Shown here in pieces: positions 7,589 to 15,416 of a stretch of DNA of 64,000 nt. The position numbers and the translations under genes were made by a program. The stretch lies in the NCBI GenBank assembly GCA_964469565.1, contig CAYXZD010000020.1, positions 1-64,000 of the forward strand, read 5' to 3'. This stretch comes from GCA-2720975 sp964469565. GTDB taxonomy: Bacteria; Planctomycetota; UBA1135; GCA-002686595. The notes under the pieces were generated by a model. That model was not told the origin of the DNA. It saw nothing but the letters and a program-made list of their open reading frames with translations, and searched no databases. Every line of letters begins with the position of its first letter. Position 1 is the first letter of the stretch.

Positions 7589-8791
7589 ATGCACCTCTTG
7601 AAGAACATCCTTCGACTTGGACTCTGCTCGCTAGTTCTCCTGAGTCCATGCCAAGGTCAATCGAGCGAGCCCATCCACCTCAAGCGGGGCGATCGACTCG
7701 TTTTCCTCGGCGACAGCATCACCCATGCAGGCCACTATGTGGCTCCCTTCCAGCAGGCCCTCTGGTGCCTGTACCCCGATCTCGACCTGACGTTTTTCAA
7801 TGCCGGTATCAGTGGAGACGTCGCCGGCCAAGCCCTTGAACGCTTGGATGCGGAGGTCATCGCTCAGGATCCAGCCGTGGTCACCATCTTGCTGGGCATG
7901 AACGATGCTCGTTACAGGGCCGCTGATGCAGACCTGCTCAATGTATATCGCCAGGACATGGAGCGCATCGTGAAGCGCCTCAGTGAGGAAACTGATGCCC
8001 AACTCGTACTCCTGTCCCCCTCCTACTACGACGCCGCCAGCGTCCAGGCTCCGCGTAAGCCCGCGCCAGGCTACAACGACACACTTCTGCTCTACGGAGA
8101 ATCCTGCCGCAGCCTCGCTCTGCAATACGGAGCGCGCTTCGTGGACCTCAATGGTCCGCTTCGGCACACCACAGAGTCCCTACGGACCCATGACCCCAAG
8201 GCCACCATCATCCCCGATGGAGTGCACCCAGATGAAAAAGGAGGCTTGGTCATGGCCGCAGCCATGTTGGAGGCACTCCTGCCCCCCAACCAGCCTGCGC
8301 TCACACCCCTGCCCCGTCCAACGGATCCCGGAGCGGCCAGTACGGTCGAGATTCTAGGCAGGCCTTTGCCCGGGGGCCTGGGCAGCCGCTGGAGATTCCA
8401 CCGCTTCGACGCCAGCGCCCTCCCTGCCGACCGCTATGAGATCCAACTGGGTGATCAAAAACCGGTGGCCCTCGAAGTGAGCGCCCGGGAAACCGGGAGT
8501 GAATCGGTGTTGCAACTCGAGTTCCCCACCCACCCAGACGTGGTGCAGAGGGCCGAACAGCTGGGCAAACTCATCGACCGGTACCGGCGCTTTGTCTTGA
8601 CCGATGTGCGTGACGAGGTCTGGAAGGTCAAGCAAGGGGGCACGGTCGAAAGTCGGCGCGCACGCTATGCAAGCATCCACGGGGACTCCCTGAAACTGAC
8701 CTGGACGAAAATCGCTGCACTCGAGAAGCAACTCGCTCCCCTCACGAGCCCGATCCCCATCACCGTTTCTGTGCGCCGGATAGCCCGCTGA
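7589..8791 (+). CDS. exported SGNH/GDSL hydrolase with C-terminal extension
   Basis: The ATG at 7589 gives a clear signal peptide (MHLLKNILRLGLCSLVLLSP). The SGNH blocks are all present: GDSITH with the nucleophile Ser43, Gly79-Asp77 region NAGISGD as block II, GMND with Asn105 as block III, and DGVHPDEKG with Asp210 and His213 as block V. The fold should hydrolyse an ester, commonly an acetyl group on a polysaccharide. After the catalytic domain (to about residue 230) follow about 170 residues not typical of the family, with a beta-rich part and a helical end. Longer upstream in-frame starts are open but lack the signal peptide. Confidence 0.88.
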   Translation: MHLLKNILRLGLCSLVLLSPCQGQSSEPIHLKRGDRLVFLGDSITHAGHYVAPFQQALWCLYPDLDLTFFNAGISGDVAGQALERLDAEVIAQDPAVVTILLGMNDARYRAADADLLNVYRQDMERIVKRLSEETDAQLVLLSPSYYDAASVQAPRKPAPGYNDTLLLYGESCRSLALQYGARFVDLNGPLRHTTESLRTHDPKATIIPDGVHPDEKGGLVMAAAMLEALLPPNQPALTPLPRPTDPGAASTVEILGRPLPGGLGSRWRFHRFDASALPADRYEIQLGDQKPVALEVSARETGSESVLQLEFPTHPDVVQRAEQLGKLIDRYRRFVLTDVRDEVWKVKQGGTVESRRARYASIHGDSLKLTWTKIAALEKQLAPLTSPIPITVSVRRIAR

Positions 8792-8986
8792 GCCAGCTCG
8801 CGAATCCTGCGCTAGACAATCCCCGGGGACGGTCCGGGCTAAAAGCTCGACACCACGAACACGACCCTGGGCCCCATGTCGGACTTGCCGAGGGCGAAAC
8901 TCCCGTGGGAATTCCCACTGGTGCAGGCTCCCATGGGGTGGATCGAGTATCGTAGGCCCACCTGCCAACATCCTTACAGCGAATCC

Positions 8987-10315
8987 ATGTACCCAAACAA
9001 CCGAGCACGTTTTCTTGATTGCCTATCGGCCACCGGCACCGCGGCGGTCATTCCGACCTACTCCATGCAGGTGCGCAACCACGATTGCGACTTCCCGTTC
9101 CGGCCCAGCAGTGACTTTTGGTACCTGACGGGATTCGCTGAGCCGGGAGCCTGCTTGGTCCTGCTTCCCGATCTCGATGGGGACGGCCCAGGGCGCTCGA
9201 TTCTGTTTCTAAGAGAACTCGACAAGGCCATGGAAATCTGGCACGGACGGCGGCTGGGCTTGGAGGCAGCTCCTGAGGCCCTCGGAGTAGACGAAGCACG
9301 GGACATCGAGTGCCTGTGGGACGAATTGCCCAGCTTGCTGACGGGCTACGAGGAGGTGGTCTACCACATGGGCGTCGATGCCGAGCGCGATGCCAAAATG
9401 ACCGAGACCCTCAACAGCGTGAGAAAGAAAGCCCGGGGTGGAGTGCGCCCCATGACCGGCCTCGTCGATCACCTGCCCATCCTGCATGAGCTTCGTCTTT
9501 TCAAGAGTGATACCGAACTGGCGAAGATTCGCGCAGCGGCAGCCATCACAGCAGAAGCCCACCTAGCCGCCATGGCTCAAGTCCAGCCCGGGATGAACGA
9601 ATGTGAAGTCAACGCACTGATCAATTTCACTTTTCAGCGCCGAGGCAGCACCGGGGCCGCATACAACAACATCGTGGCAGGCGGAGGCAATGCCTGCATC
9701 TTGCATTACGTGGAGAATAACGCCGAACTCGCCGACGGGGACTTGCTGCTGATCGATGCTGGCGCCGAGTGGGATTACTACGCCTCGGATGTCACGCGCA
9801 CCTTCCCCGTCAACGGCACGTTTTCCCCAGAACAACGCGCGCTGTACGAGGTTGTGCTCAAGGCGCAAATCGCTGCCATCGAGCACTGCGCTCCCGGGGT
9901 TTCCTTTATTTCCGTGCACGAGGTCGCCCTTCAGCACCTCGTAGAGGGACTGATCGAACTTGGACTCCTGACGGGCACGCCGGAGGAGATTATCGAATCG
10001 AAGGCGTTCATGGCCTTCTACCCCCATCGCACAGGACATTGGATGGGGCTCGACGTTCACGACTGCGGTTATTACGCCCAGGACGGGACCTCACGCATAC
10101 TCGAACCCGGCATGGTGTTCACGGTAGAGCCCGGTCTGTATGTCGACCCCGACAACACCGATGTCGAAGCGCGCTGGCTGGGAATCGGTGTCCGCATCGA
10201 GGATGACATCCTCATCACCGAATCGGGCTACGAGAACATGACTGCCGGGATCCCCAAGACCATCGAAGCGGTGGAGGCTGCTTGCCAAGGCGCGGTCCAC
10301 GCAACAGTGGAGTAG
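8987..10315 (+). CDS. pepP: Xaa-Pro aminopeptidase (M24 family)
   Basis: The 442-residue form starting MYPNNRARFLDCL matches the family's usual beginning; a frame extension to an ATG at 8876 adds 37 residues that look unlike the family. The N-terminal creatinase-like domain (to about 170) includes NHDCDFPFRPSSDFWYLTGF. The pita-bread catalytic domain has the two-metal ligands in order: LLIDAGAEWDYYASDVTRTF (Asp, Asp), HRTGHWMGLDVHD (His), EPGMVFTVEPGLY (Glu) and GVRIEDDILIT (Glu). The enzyme removes an N-terminal residue in front of proline in the cytoplasm. It stands alone, with no tight partner on either side. Confidence 0.94.
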   Translation: MYPNNRARFLDCLSATGTAAVIPTYSMQVRNHDCDFPFRPSSDFWYLTGFAEPGACLVLLPDLDGDGPGRSILFLRELDKAMEIWHGRRLGLEAAPEALGVDEARDIECLWDELPSLLTGYEEVVYHMGVDAERDAKMTETLNSVRKKARGGVRPMTGLVDHLPILHELRLFKSDTELAKIRAAAAITAEAHLAAMAQVQPGMNECEVNALINFTFQRRGSTGAAYNNIVAGGGNACILHYVENNAELADGDLLLIDAGAEWDYYASDVTRTFPVNGTFSPEQRALYEVVLKAQIAAIEHCAPGVSFISVHEVALQHLVEGLIELGLLTGTPEEIIESKAFMAFYPHRTGHWMGLDVHDCGYYAQDGTSRILEPGMVFTVEPGLYVDPDNTDVEARWLGIGVRIEDDILITESGYENMTAGIPKTIEAVEAACQGAVHATVE

Positions 10316-10480
10316 GGCAGCAGGGCACGAGCGAGCGCCGGCTCGATTCCATGTCGCGTTCCAAGGTCTTGGGAGCAAGTGAAATCGTTGCCCAAAGCAC
10401 TGGGTGGGCTGTGTGAACCAGAAAACGGCCCCCCTGCACTGGAGTGGATCTCGTCAACGACAGCCGTCTGAGAGGTGGAT

Positions 10481-10577
10481 CGACAAAAGATGGTGAGCGC
10501 GCCAGGGATCGAACCTGGGACCTACTGGTTAAAAGCCAGTTGCTCTACCAACTGAGCTACGCGCCCACCTTTTGTCG
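10481..10577. repeat. 8-bp inverted repeat bracketing the tRNA
   Basis: CGACAAAA at 10481-10488 and TTTTGTCG at 10570-10577 are exact inverted copies lying 2-3 bases outside the mature tRNA ends. In the precursor they could pair and extend the acceptor stem, placing both cleavage sites next to a long helix. The minus-strand 3' copy contains TTTT after the CCA, so it may also aid termination. Confidence 0.6.
10491..10566 (-). tRNA. tRNA-Lys (UUU)
   Basis: Read on the minus strand, the 76 bases form a full cloverleaf: acceptor 5' GGGCGCG pairs with CGCGCTC (one G-U pair), D arm GTAGCTCAGTTGGTAGAGC, anticodon arm CTGGC-TTTTAAC-CAG region with anticodon TTT, T arm GGTTCGATCC, and an encoded CCA end at 10491-10493. 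The anticodon stem pairs CTGGC/ACCAG-type bases around the loop. No variable-arm expansion is present. The gene stands alone between the aminopeptidase and frr. Confidence 0.96.
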
Positions 10578-10783
10578 TATCTCCGAAGTGTCCCGCATGG
10601 GGCCGCTCCGGCGGCGCGGATTCTAGACCAAAAGAACCCGGCAATCTACAAGCAGCCCGAGCAACATCTTCCCGGGCACCACTGCGCTCGGCCACCGGTT
10701 TAGCGGCGCACACAGCCACGGACTCAAAGCAGTCGCCACTGGGATCCGCCCTCTAAGCGGCAATCCGCATCATCCACCCAGGG

Positions 10784-11344
10784 TCAAACTTCGAGAATCT
10801 CCTGGGTCTTCTTGTCCTGAACGACACCCATCTTGCCCTCAAAATCCTTGAGGAGCTTTTGAATGGCATCGTGCAAGTCGCGGTTATCGTCCTCGGTGAT
10901 CGCACTGGACTTTTGCAGGGCGTCCGCTTCCTTGTTGGCGTCACGGCGCACGTTGCGCATGGCGATGCGGCCTTCTTCGGCCAGATCCTTGGCCTTGGCG
11001 GCGTATTTCTGGCGCTGATCCCCCGACAGGGGGGGCATGGTGAGGCGGACCACCTTACCGTCATTCTCCGGGCTAATACCGAGGTCCGACTTCTGCAAAG
11101 TCTTCGTGATCTCCTGCAGCGTCGAAGCATCGAAGGGCTTGATCATGATTTGGCGCGGCTCGGGTACCGAGAGCTGTGCCATCTGATTGAGGGGCGTGGG
11201 TGTCCCGTAGTAGTCCACGCGCAGGTTTTCCACCAGGGCCGTCGAGGCCCGCGATGTGCGGATATGGTGCAGCTGGTCCTGAGCGTGGCTGAGAGCCTTG
11301 CCCATGCGTTCCTCGGCCGTTTTCAAAACGTCTTCGTAGCTCAT
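10784..11344 (-). CDS. frr: ribosome recycling factor
   Basis: A 186-residue protein, the usual length (about 185). It begins MSYEDVLKTAEERMGKALSH and shows family signatures: LVENLRVDYYGTPTPLNQMA, the domain-II strand RQIMIKPFDASTL, and the late helices KEADALQKS and LHDAIQKLLKDFEG. With EF-G it splits post-termination ribosomes. Its start overlaps the pyrH stop by 4 bp, and it is the last gene of the rpsB-tsf-pyrH-frr operon. Confidence 0.97.
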   Translation of the reverse strand: MSYEDVLKTAEERMGKALSHAQDQLHHIRTSRASTALVENLRVDYYGTPTPLNQMAQLSVPEPRQIMIKPFDASTLQEITKTLQKSDLGISPENDGKVVRLTMPPLSGDQRQKYAAKAKDLAEEGRIAMRNVRRDANKEADALQKSSAITEDDNRDLHDAIQKLLKDFEGKMGVVQDKKTQEILEV

Positions 11345-12057
11345 GATTCTTTCCGGATCCAGGTGCCGAGCTCTTCGCCCCGCACAACTCGTTCAAGGTT
11401 GCCCGCCGCAAACAGGTCGAACACGACCACAGGCAGGTTGTTCTCCATACACAGGGTAACCGCTGTGCTGTCCATCACTCGCAGGTTTTGCGACAAGACC
11501 TGCATGTAATCGAGGCTATCGTAGCGTTGGGCGCTCGGATCGGTCTTGGGATCGGCTGTATAGACCCCATCCACCTTGGTGGCCTTCAAGAGCACCTCGC
11601 AGCCAAGTTCGTTGGCGCGCAGGGCTGCCGCCGTGTCTGTCGTAAAAAACGGATTCCCCGTTCCCGCAGCCAACAGGACCACACGTCCCTTCGAGAGGTG
11701 TCGATCCGCTCGGCGGCGCACGAAGGGCTCAGCCACTTGGCGAACTTCGAGCGCAGTCATCACCCGCGTCTCAACGCCCTGTTGCTCGACGGCATCACTC
11801 AAGGCCATGGCGTTGATCACAGTCCCGAGCATGCCCATGTAATCCGCGTTGGCGCGGTGCGCCCCCATCTCACTGAATTCCGCACCCCGCATGATATTGC
11901 CGCCTCCACAGACAAGCGCGACCTCGACGCCTAAACGCGCCACGCGCGCCACTTGTTCGGCAATGCTCTTCACGCTGGGTACGTGAATTCCATGGCCGGT
12001 CTCTGGATGCCCAAGGGCTTCGCCTGAGAGTTTGAGGAGGATGCGTTGATAGGCCAT
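11341..12057 (-). CDS. pyrH: uridylate kinase
   Basis: A 238-residue amino-acid-kinase fold enzyme that phosphorylates UMP to UDP. The start MAYQRILLKLSGEALG carries the Lys-Leu-Ser-Gly phosphate-binding loop. Further family motifs are VCGGGNIMRG, ADYMGMLGTVINAMAL, AAGTGNPFFTTDTAAALRA and ATKVDGVYTADPK. It overlaps frr by 4 bp and follows the EF-Ts-like gene after 69 bp on the same strand. The frr partner and the order fit the common bacterial operon. Confidence 0.97.
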   Translation of the reverse strand: MAYQRILLKLSGEALGHPETGHGIHVPSVKSIAEQVARVARLGVEVALVCGGGNIMRGAEFSEMGAHRANADYMGMLGTVINAMALSDAVEQQGVETRVMTALEVRQVAEPFVRRRADRHLSKGRVVLLAAGTGNPFFTTDTAAALRANELGCEVLLKATKVDGVYTADPKTDPSAQRYDSLDYMQVLSQNLRVMDSTAVTLCMENNLPVVVFDLFAAGNLERVVRGEELGTWIRKES

Positions 12058-12126
12058 GGGCAGATAAAGAGGCGAGTCGTACTTCGGCTGTGTGAAACTT
12101 GCGGGGGACGCCGACAGGATAGGGGC

Positions 12127-12864
12127 TCAGGAGCCCGGTCGGAAGCACGCATACGCTTCGATCCGCGATCCCGGGCCAAGTCGGTCCTCGACCACTGCCC
12201 CGATCGTGGGCTTTTGGGCGCTGGACTCGCTGGACTCGCTGGGCTCGGTGGGCTCGGTGGGACCCGAAGTTTGACCGGGCCCGGCAGACTCGACACTCGG
12301 GGTGGGCGGGCCACCCGCTGGTTCCCAGGGTCGAAGCGCGAGTCCGGTCGCATCAAACCACTCGATGAGGGTGCCCTGTTCCCCCACACCCCACTCGCCC
12401 ACCGGCTCGTGGAGAATCATGCCGGTCACGAGCAAGGCGACTCGGGCAGCTTGCGCCCGCGGAGCCTGGGTCTGCAGGGCCAGGAGTGCGCCGCTCGTGC
12501 CCGACGGATGCTCAAAGCCAAAGACCCACCCCTCGCGGCTCTCGATGCGGACGATCCGCTGCACGCTGATCACATCCTGCAACTCCTCAGCCGTTTGCTG
12601 CTGGAATTGAGCCACCGTCAGCCCACCTGCGGCCCAGTCCTGTTCCGCAAGACCTTCAATGTGGGCAGGCGCCTGGTCTCGGACGTGCTCTGCTAGTTTG
12701 CGACTGTAATCAACAAAAGCCCCACGGCGCAGGGAGTCGGCACGACCACATCCCACGGAGACAAGGGCACCAAGACGGCCCTGGCTGGAGAGGCAGTGGC
12801 TCACGCGCCCAAACGGGGTGCGCGGACTGCCAGGCTTTGGGTGGTTTGGATCGATGCGTCCCAT
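12127..12864 (-). CDS. degenerate EF-Ts paralogue (core-domain-only, EF-Tu-binding parts lost)
   Basis: A 245-residue protein encoded exactly between tsf and pyrH. Residues 19-160 line up with residues 60-200 of the neighbouring EF-Ts: both open with GR, two residues and a Cys, both have a GA-hydrophobic-VS strand, an HV helix end, and nearly the same AQDWAAGG / EQDWAAGG segment (residues 75-81 here, 116-122 in Tsf) followed by TV, then a GAL hydrophobic strand. It lacks the N-terminal UBA-like domain, and the TDFVA loop of EF-Ts is replaced by GRADSLRR, so nucleotide exchange on EF-Tu is unlikely. The C-terminus is a Pro/Ser/Glu-rich tail (residues 185-220) with a short end segment. I infer an old duplication of tsf; a regulatory or ribosome-linked role is open. 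Confidence 0.72.
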   Translation of the reverse strand: MGRIDPNHPKPGSPRTPFGRVSHCLSSQGRLGALVSVGCGRADSLRRGAFVDYSRKLAEHVRDQAPAHIEGLAEQDWAAGGLTVAQFQQQTAEELQDVISVQRIVRIESREGWVFGFEHPSGTSGALLALQTQAPRAQAARVALLVTGMILHEPVGEWGVGEQGTLIEWFDATGLALRPWEPAGGPPTPSVESAGPGQTSGPTEPTEPSESSESSAQKPTIGAVVEDRLGPGSRIEAYACFRPGS

Positions 12865-12879
12865 GGAGTAGGGCTAGCC

Positions 12880-12912
12880 CAGAGCGGGCCCAGAGTGGGC
12901 CCAGAGCGGGGG
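12880..12912. repeat. three 11-bp tandem repeats
   Basis: Three near-identical copies of CAGAGCGGGCC in tandem, the second with one change (T for C) and the third with a run of G at its end. They lie in the leader just before the EF-Ts-like gene. A fourth degenerate GGGCCCAGC follows at about 12921. Confidence 0.7.
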
Positions 12913-12989
12913 CCCTGTGCGGGCCCAGCAGCGCTGAGCTCGGCGCCGCGTCATCAGCTTAGGGCAAATGCGCCCTGCCACCAGCGCTA

Positions 12990-13018
12990 ATTTGAGAAGC
13001 CCCGCACCCAGCGATCAA
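12990..13018 (-). promoter_or_regulatory. candidate sigma-70 promoter for the EF-Ts-like/pyrH/frr part
   Basis: On the minus strand TTGATC, a 17-bp spacer, and TCAAAT. Both boxes match consensus at four of six bases. It lies in the 243-bp space after tsf, which would otherwise be unusually long inside an operon. The space also holds the 12-bp palindrome GGCCCTAGGGCC at 13042-13053, just past tsf. Confidence 0.35.
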
Positions 13019-13107
13019 ACTCGGTAAGGGGCTGTCCGCAAGGCCCTAGGGCCGGTGTGTTTATCGCGGCCGATGCCTTGGGGCACCCGGCCGAAACGGC
13101 AAGCCGA

Positions 13108-13953
13108 TTACTCGCCGATTTGGAAGCGCCGGAAGGCAGCCAAGCGAGTCCCCTCACCGAGGGCTGCTGTCAGGGCCCTGCCCACGGTTGACTTGTCATC
13201 CTTGATCCAGGGCTGCTCGGTGATCACGCGGCCAGCGAAAAACTTCTCCAGCTGCCCCACCATGATCTTCTCCTGAATCTCCTCGGGCTTGCCAGCGAGA
13301 TTCTCACGGATGATTCCCTTTTCGCGCTCGACCAGTTCGGAATCAATGGCCTCCCGGTTCAAAGCTTCGGGATTGAACACGACGATGTGCATGCAAAGGT
13401 CTCGCAGGCTAGCGGCGGCACTTGCACTGTCCGCTGAAGTCTCAACACAGACCAAGGCCCCTTTCTTTTGATCGTGGTGCACATAGGAGGACACTACACC
13501 CTCGTCAACCTCGTAGGCCTGCACGCCATCGATCAGAATGTTCTCTCCAAGCTTGCCAATCAAGGCAGTGAGTGCGTCACCCACTGTGCCACCGGCGGCC
13601 CAGTCCTGCGCCAAGCACTGCTCAACGTCACCGGGACGGTTCGCGAGAACGTGGGCACTGAGCGCGTTCAAGAACTCTTCAAAGTTTGGGGTCTTGGCAA
13701 CAAAGTCAGTTTCGCAGGCAATGGAGACCATAGCCCCTGACTTTCCATCCTCGGAAACGCAGGTGGCCAAGCGCCCTTCGCTCGTCGAACGGCCAGCTTT
13801 CTTGGCAGCGGTCTTCAGACCTGACTTGCGCAATTCGTCGAAGGCGGCCTCGATGTTTCCATCGGTGGCCGTCAAGGCCTTCTTGCATTCCATCATGCCG
13901 GCGCCGGCTTTTTCGCGCAGTTCGCGCACCATACTTGCAGTAATCTCAGGCAT
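13108..13953 (-). CDS. tsf: elongation factor Ts
   Basis: A 281-residue EF-Ts that reloads EF-Tu by releasing GDP. The N-terminal UBA-like domain reads ITASMVRELREKAGAGMMEC with the family's KKALTATDGNIEAA; the EF-Tu-contacting loop is ETDFVAKT at 81-88; the core and C-terminal part contain KEKGIIRE-like EREKGIIRENLAGKP and KIMVGQLEKFFAG. It lies 61 bp downstream of rpsB on the same strand, the standard arrangement. Confidence 0.97.
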   Translation of the reverse strand: MPEITASMVRELREKAGAGMMECKKALTATDGNIEAAFDELRKSGLKTAAKKAGRSTSEGRLATCVSEDGKSGAMVSIACETDFVAKTPNFEEFLNALSAHVLANRPGDVEQCLAQDWAAGGTVGDALTALIGKLGENILIDGVQAYEVDEGVVSSYVHHDQKKGALVCVETSADSASAAASLRDLCMHIVVFNPEALNREAIDSELVEREKGIIRENLAGKPEEIQEKIMVGQLEKFFAGRVITEQPWIKDDKSTVGRALTAALGEGTRLAAFRRFQIGE

Positions 13954-14014
13954 CGCTTGATCTATCGATTCGTGGGGGGTTTCGGGGATTGAATTAGGGA
14001 GTCACCCGTCGGGA

Positions 14015-14977
14015 CTAGTTGGCGCTGTCAGCCTCGCCTGCAGGAGTCTCCCCTGCAGCGGGTTCAGCAGTCTCGACGGCAGGAGCAGCTTCAGGAGCAG
14101 CTTCAGGAGCAGCTTCAGGAGCAGCTTCAGGAGCGGCTTCGGCCACGGCCACGGGTGCCTCCTCGGTCGGCGCGGCTGCCTGTTCTGCGATAGGAGTCGG
14201 CAGGGTACGGGTGCGGGTCGGACGCACGTCGTCGGTAATGCCCTCTTCGCGCTTCTCAGCCACGTCCATGGATGCAGCCTTCTCACCGTGCTCGTGCCAA
14301 CCCGCTTCCACGGAATCGACCATTTGCTCAACAATCAAACGCACGGACTTCAGCGCGTCATCATTGGCGGGGATCACGATATCAACGGAATCTGGATCGC
14401 AGTCCGTGTCGAGCAAGCCGATGGTGACCACGCCCATTTTGCGGGCCTCACGCGTTGCGTTGGTTTCTCGGGACGGATCAATGACGACCATAGCCCCAGG
14501 CATGCTGGACATCTCACGGATGCCGCCAAGGTTGCGGGTGATCTTGCGCTTCTCGCGATTCATGGTGGCAAGCTCTTTCTTGGTGAGCTTCATTTCCTCA
14601 ACCTTGGCATCATCGATGGCCTCGAGGGCTTCAAGACGCTTGAGGCGAGACCGGATCACGGAGAAGTTAGTCAGGGTGCCCCCAATCCAACGCTCGGTGA
14701 CCACGGGCATGCCGGTGCGCTGGCCAGCATCTTGAATCACGCCGCGAACCTGGCGCTTCGTGCCGACCCAGAGAACGGACTGGCCTTCTGAGGCGATTTT
14801 GAAGAGCAGATTCTGGGCACGCAGGAGGCCGCGCATGGTCTGACGAAGGTCGATCACGTGTACCGAGTTACGGTTACCGTGAATGAAAGGGGCCATTTTC
14901 GGATTCCACCGCGACATGCGGCATCCGAAGTGCACACCAGCTTCGATGAGCTGGTTGACGGTTAGTTTGTTGTCCAT
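14015..14977 (-). CDS. rpsB: 30S ribosomal protein uS2 with repetitive C-terminal tail
   Basis: The ATG at 14977 gives MDNKLTVNQLIEAGVHFGC, the standard S2 beginning; a longer open frame to 15133 has no family support. Family motifs include WNPKMAPFIHGNRN, VLWVGTKRQ, RWIGGTLTNF and PGAMVVIDPSRE. The body ends at about residue 240. The remaining 80 residues are an acidic low-complexity tail with at least four AAPE units in a row. S2 tails of this kind are seen in other bacteria but their role is unknown. First gene of the operon with tsf. Confidence 0.96.
   Translation of the reverse strand: MDNKLTVNQLIEAGVHFGCRMSRWNPKMAPFIHGNRNSVHVIDLRQTMRGLLRAQNLLFKIASEGQSVLWVGTKRQVRGVIQDAGQRTGMPVVTERWIGGTLTNFSVIRSRLKRLEALEAIDDAKVEEMKLTKKELATMNREKRKITRNLGGIREMSSMPGAMVVIDPSRETNATREARKMGVVTIGLLDTDCDPDSVDIVIPANDDALKSVRLIVEQMVDSVEAGWHEHGEKAASMDVAEKREEGITDDVRPTRTRTLPTPIAEQAAAPTEEAPVAVAEAAPEAAPEAAPEAAPEAAPAVETAEPAAGETPAGEADSAN
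14081..14139. repeat. 12-bp tandem repeat inside rpsB
   Basis: About five copies of a 12-bp unit (AGGAGCAGCTTC on the plus strand) encode the AAPE repeats of the S2 tail. The copies are nearly identical at DNA level, which suggests recent slippage-type expansion, with the copy number likely to vary among relatives. Confidence 0.85.
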
Positions 14978-15416
14978 GGTCCTTGGGACTTTTGCAGTCC
15001 TGGAATGGGTCCTCGGATAGCTCTGGCGAGCCAGCCAAAGGGGAAGGAAAGGGTATGCGCGGACACTGAGCCCGACGCGAGATGGATGGGCCTCTCCGGT
15101 CCGCGACAACCCCCAAGGTCTGGAGCCCGCCACGCAAAGAGAGGAGATTCACTGCCCGTGCGCCACAAGCACCCGAGCGGTCCCAATCGGAATTGGGCCG
15201 ATGAGTGTACGGATGCGCCTTCTAGAGTCAATCAAACCAGGGCTCCTGAACGTGAAAATGTACATGGACCTTGGCTCTGCTTTCGGGGGCTTGGGTGGGG
15301 TACACTTGGCTTGGAGGGTGACCCAGCGCTCTCCATGGGGACTGGGCAGCTCTGAGGGGCGCAGAAAGGCCATCAGGGGCCCACTCCCCCCCGATTGTGC
15401 CCGAATTCAAGCGCCC
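14978..15416. other. divergent intergenic region of rpsB and the GGDEF gene
   Basis: About 440 bp without a supported gene. It must hold the promoter of the translation operon to the left and that of the GGDEF gene to the right. With the promoter candidate at 15204-15231 the rpsB transcript would have a leader of about 220 bases, long enough for a structured S2 control element, although I cannot show one. Confidence 0.5.
15204..15231 (-). promoter_or_regulatory. candidate sigma-70 promoter of rpsB operon
   Basis: On the minus strand TTGACT, 16 bp, then TACACT: five of six and four of six matches to TTGACA and TATAAT. It points towards rpsB, about 220 bp away, and is the best match in this region. 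Confidence 0.5.
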
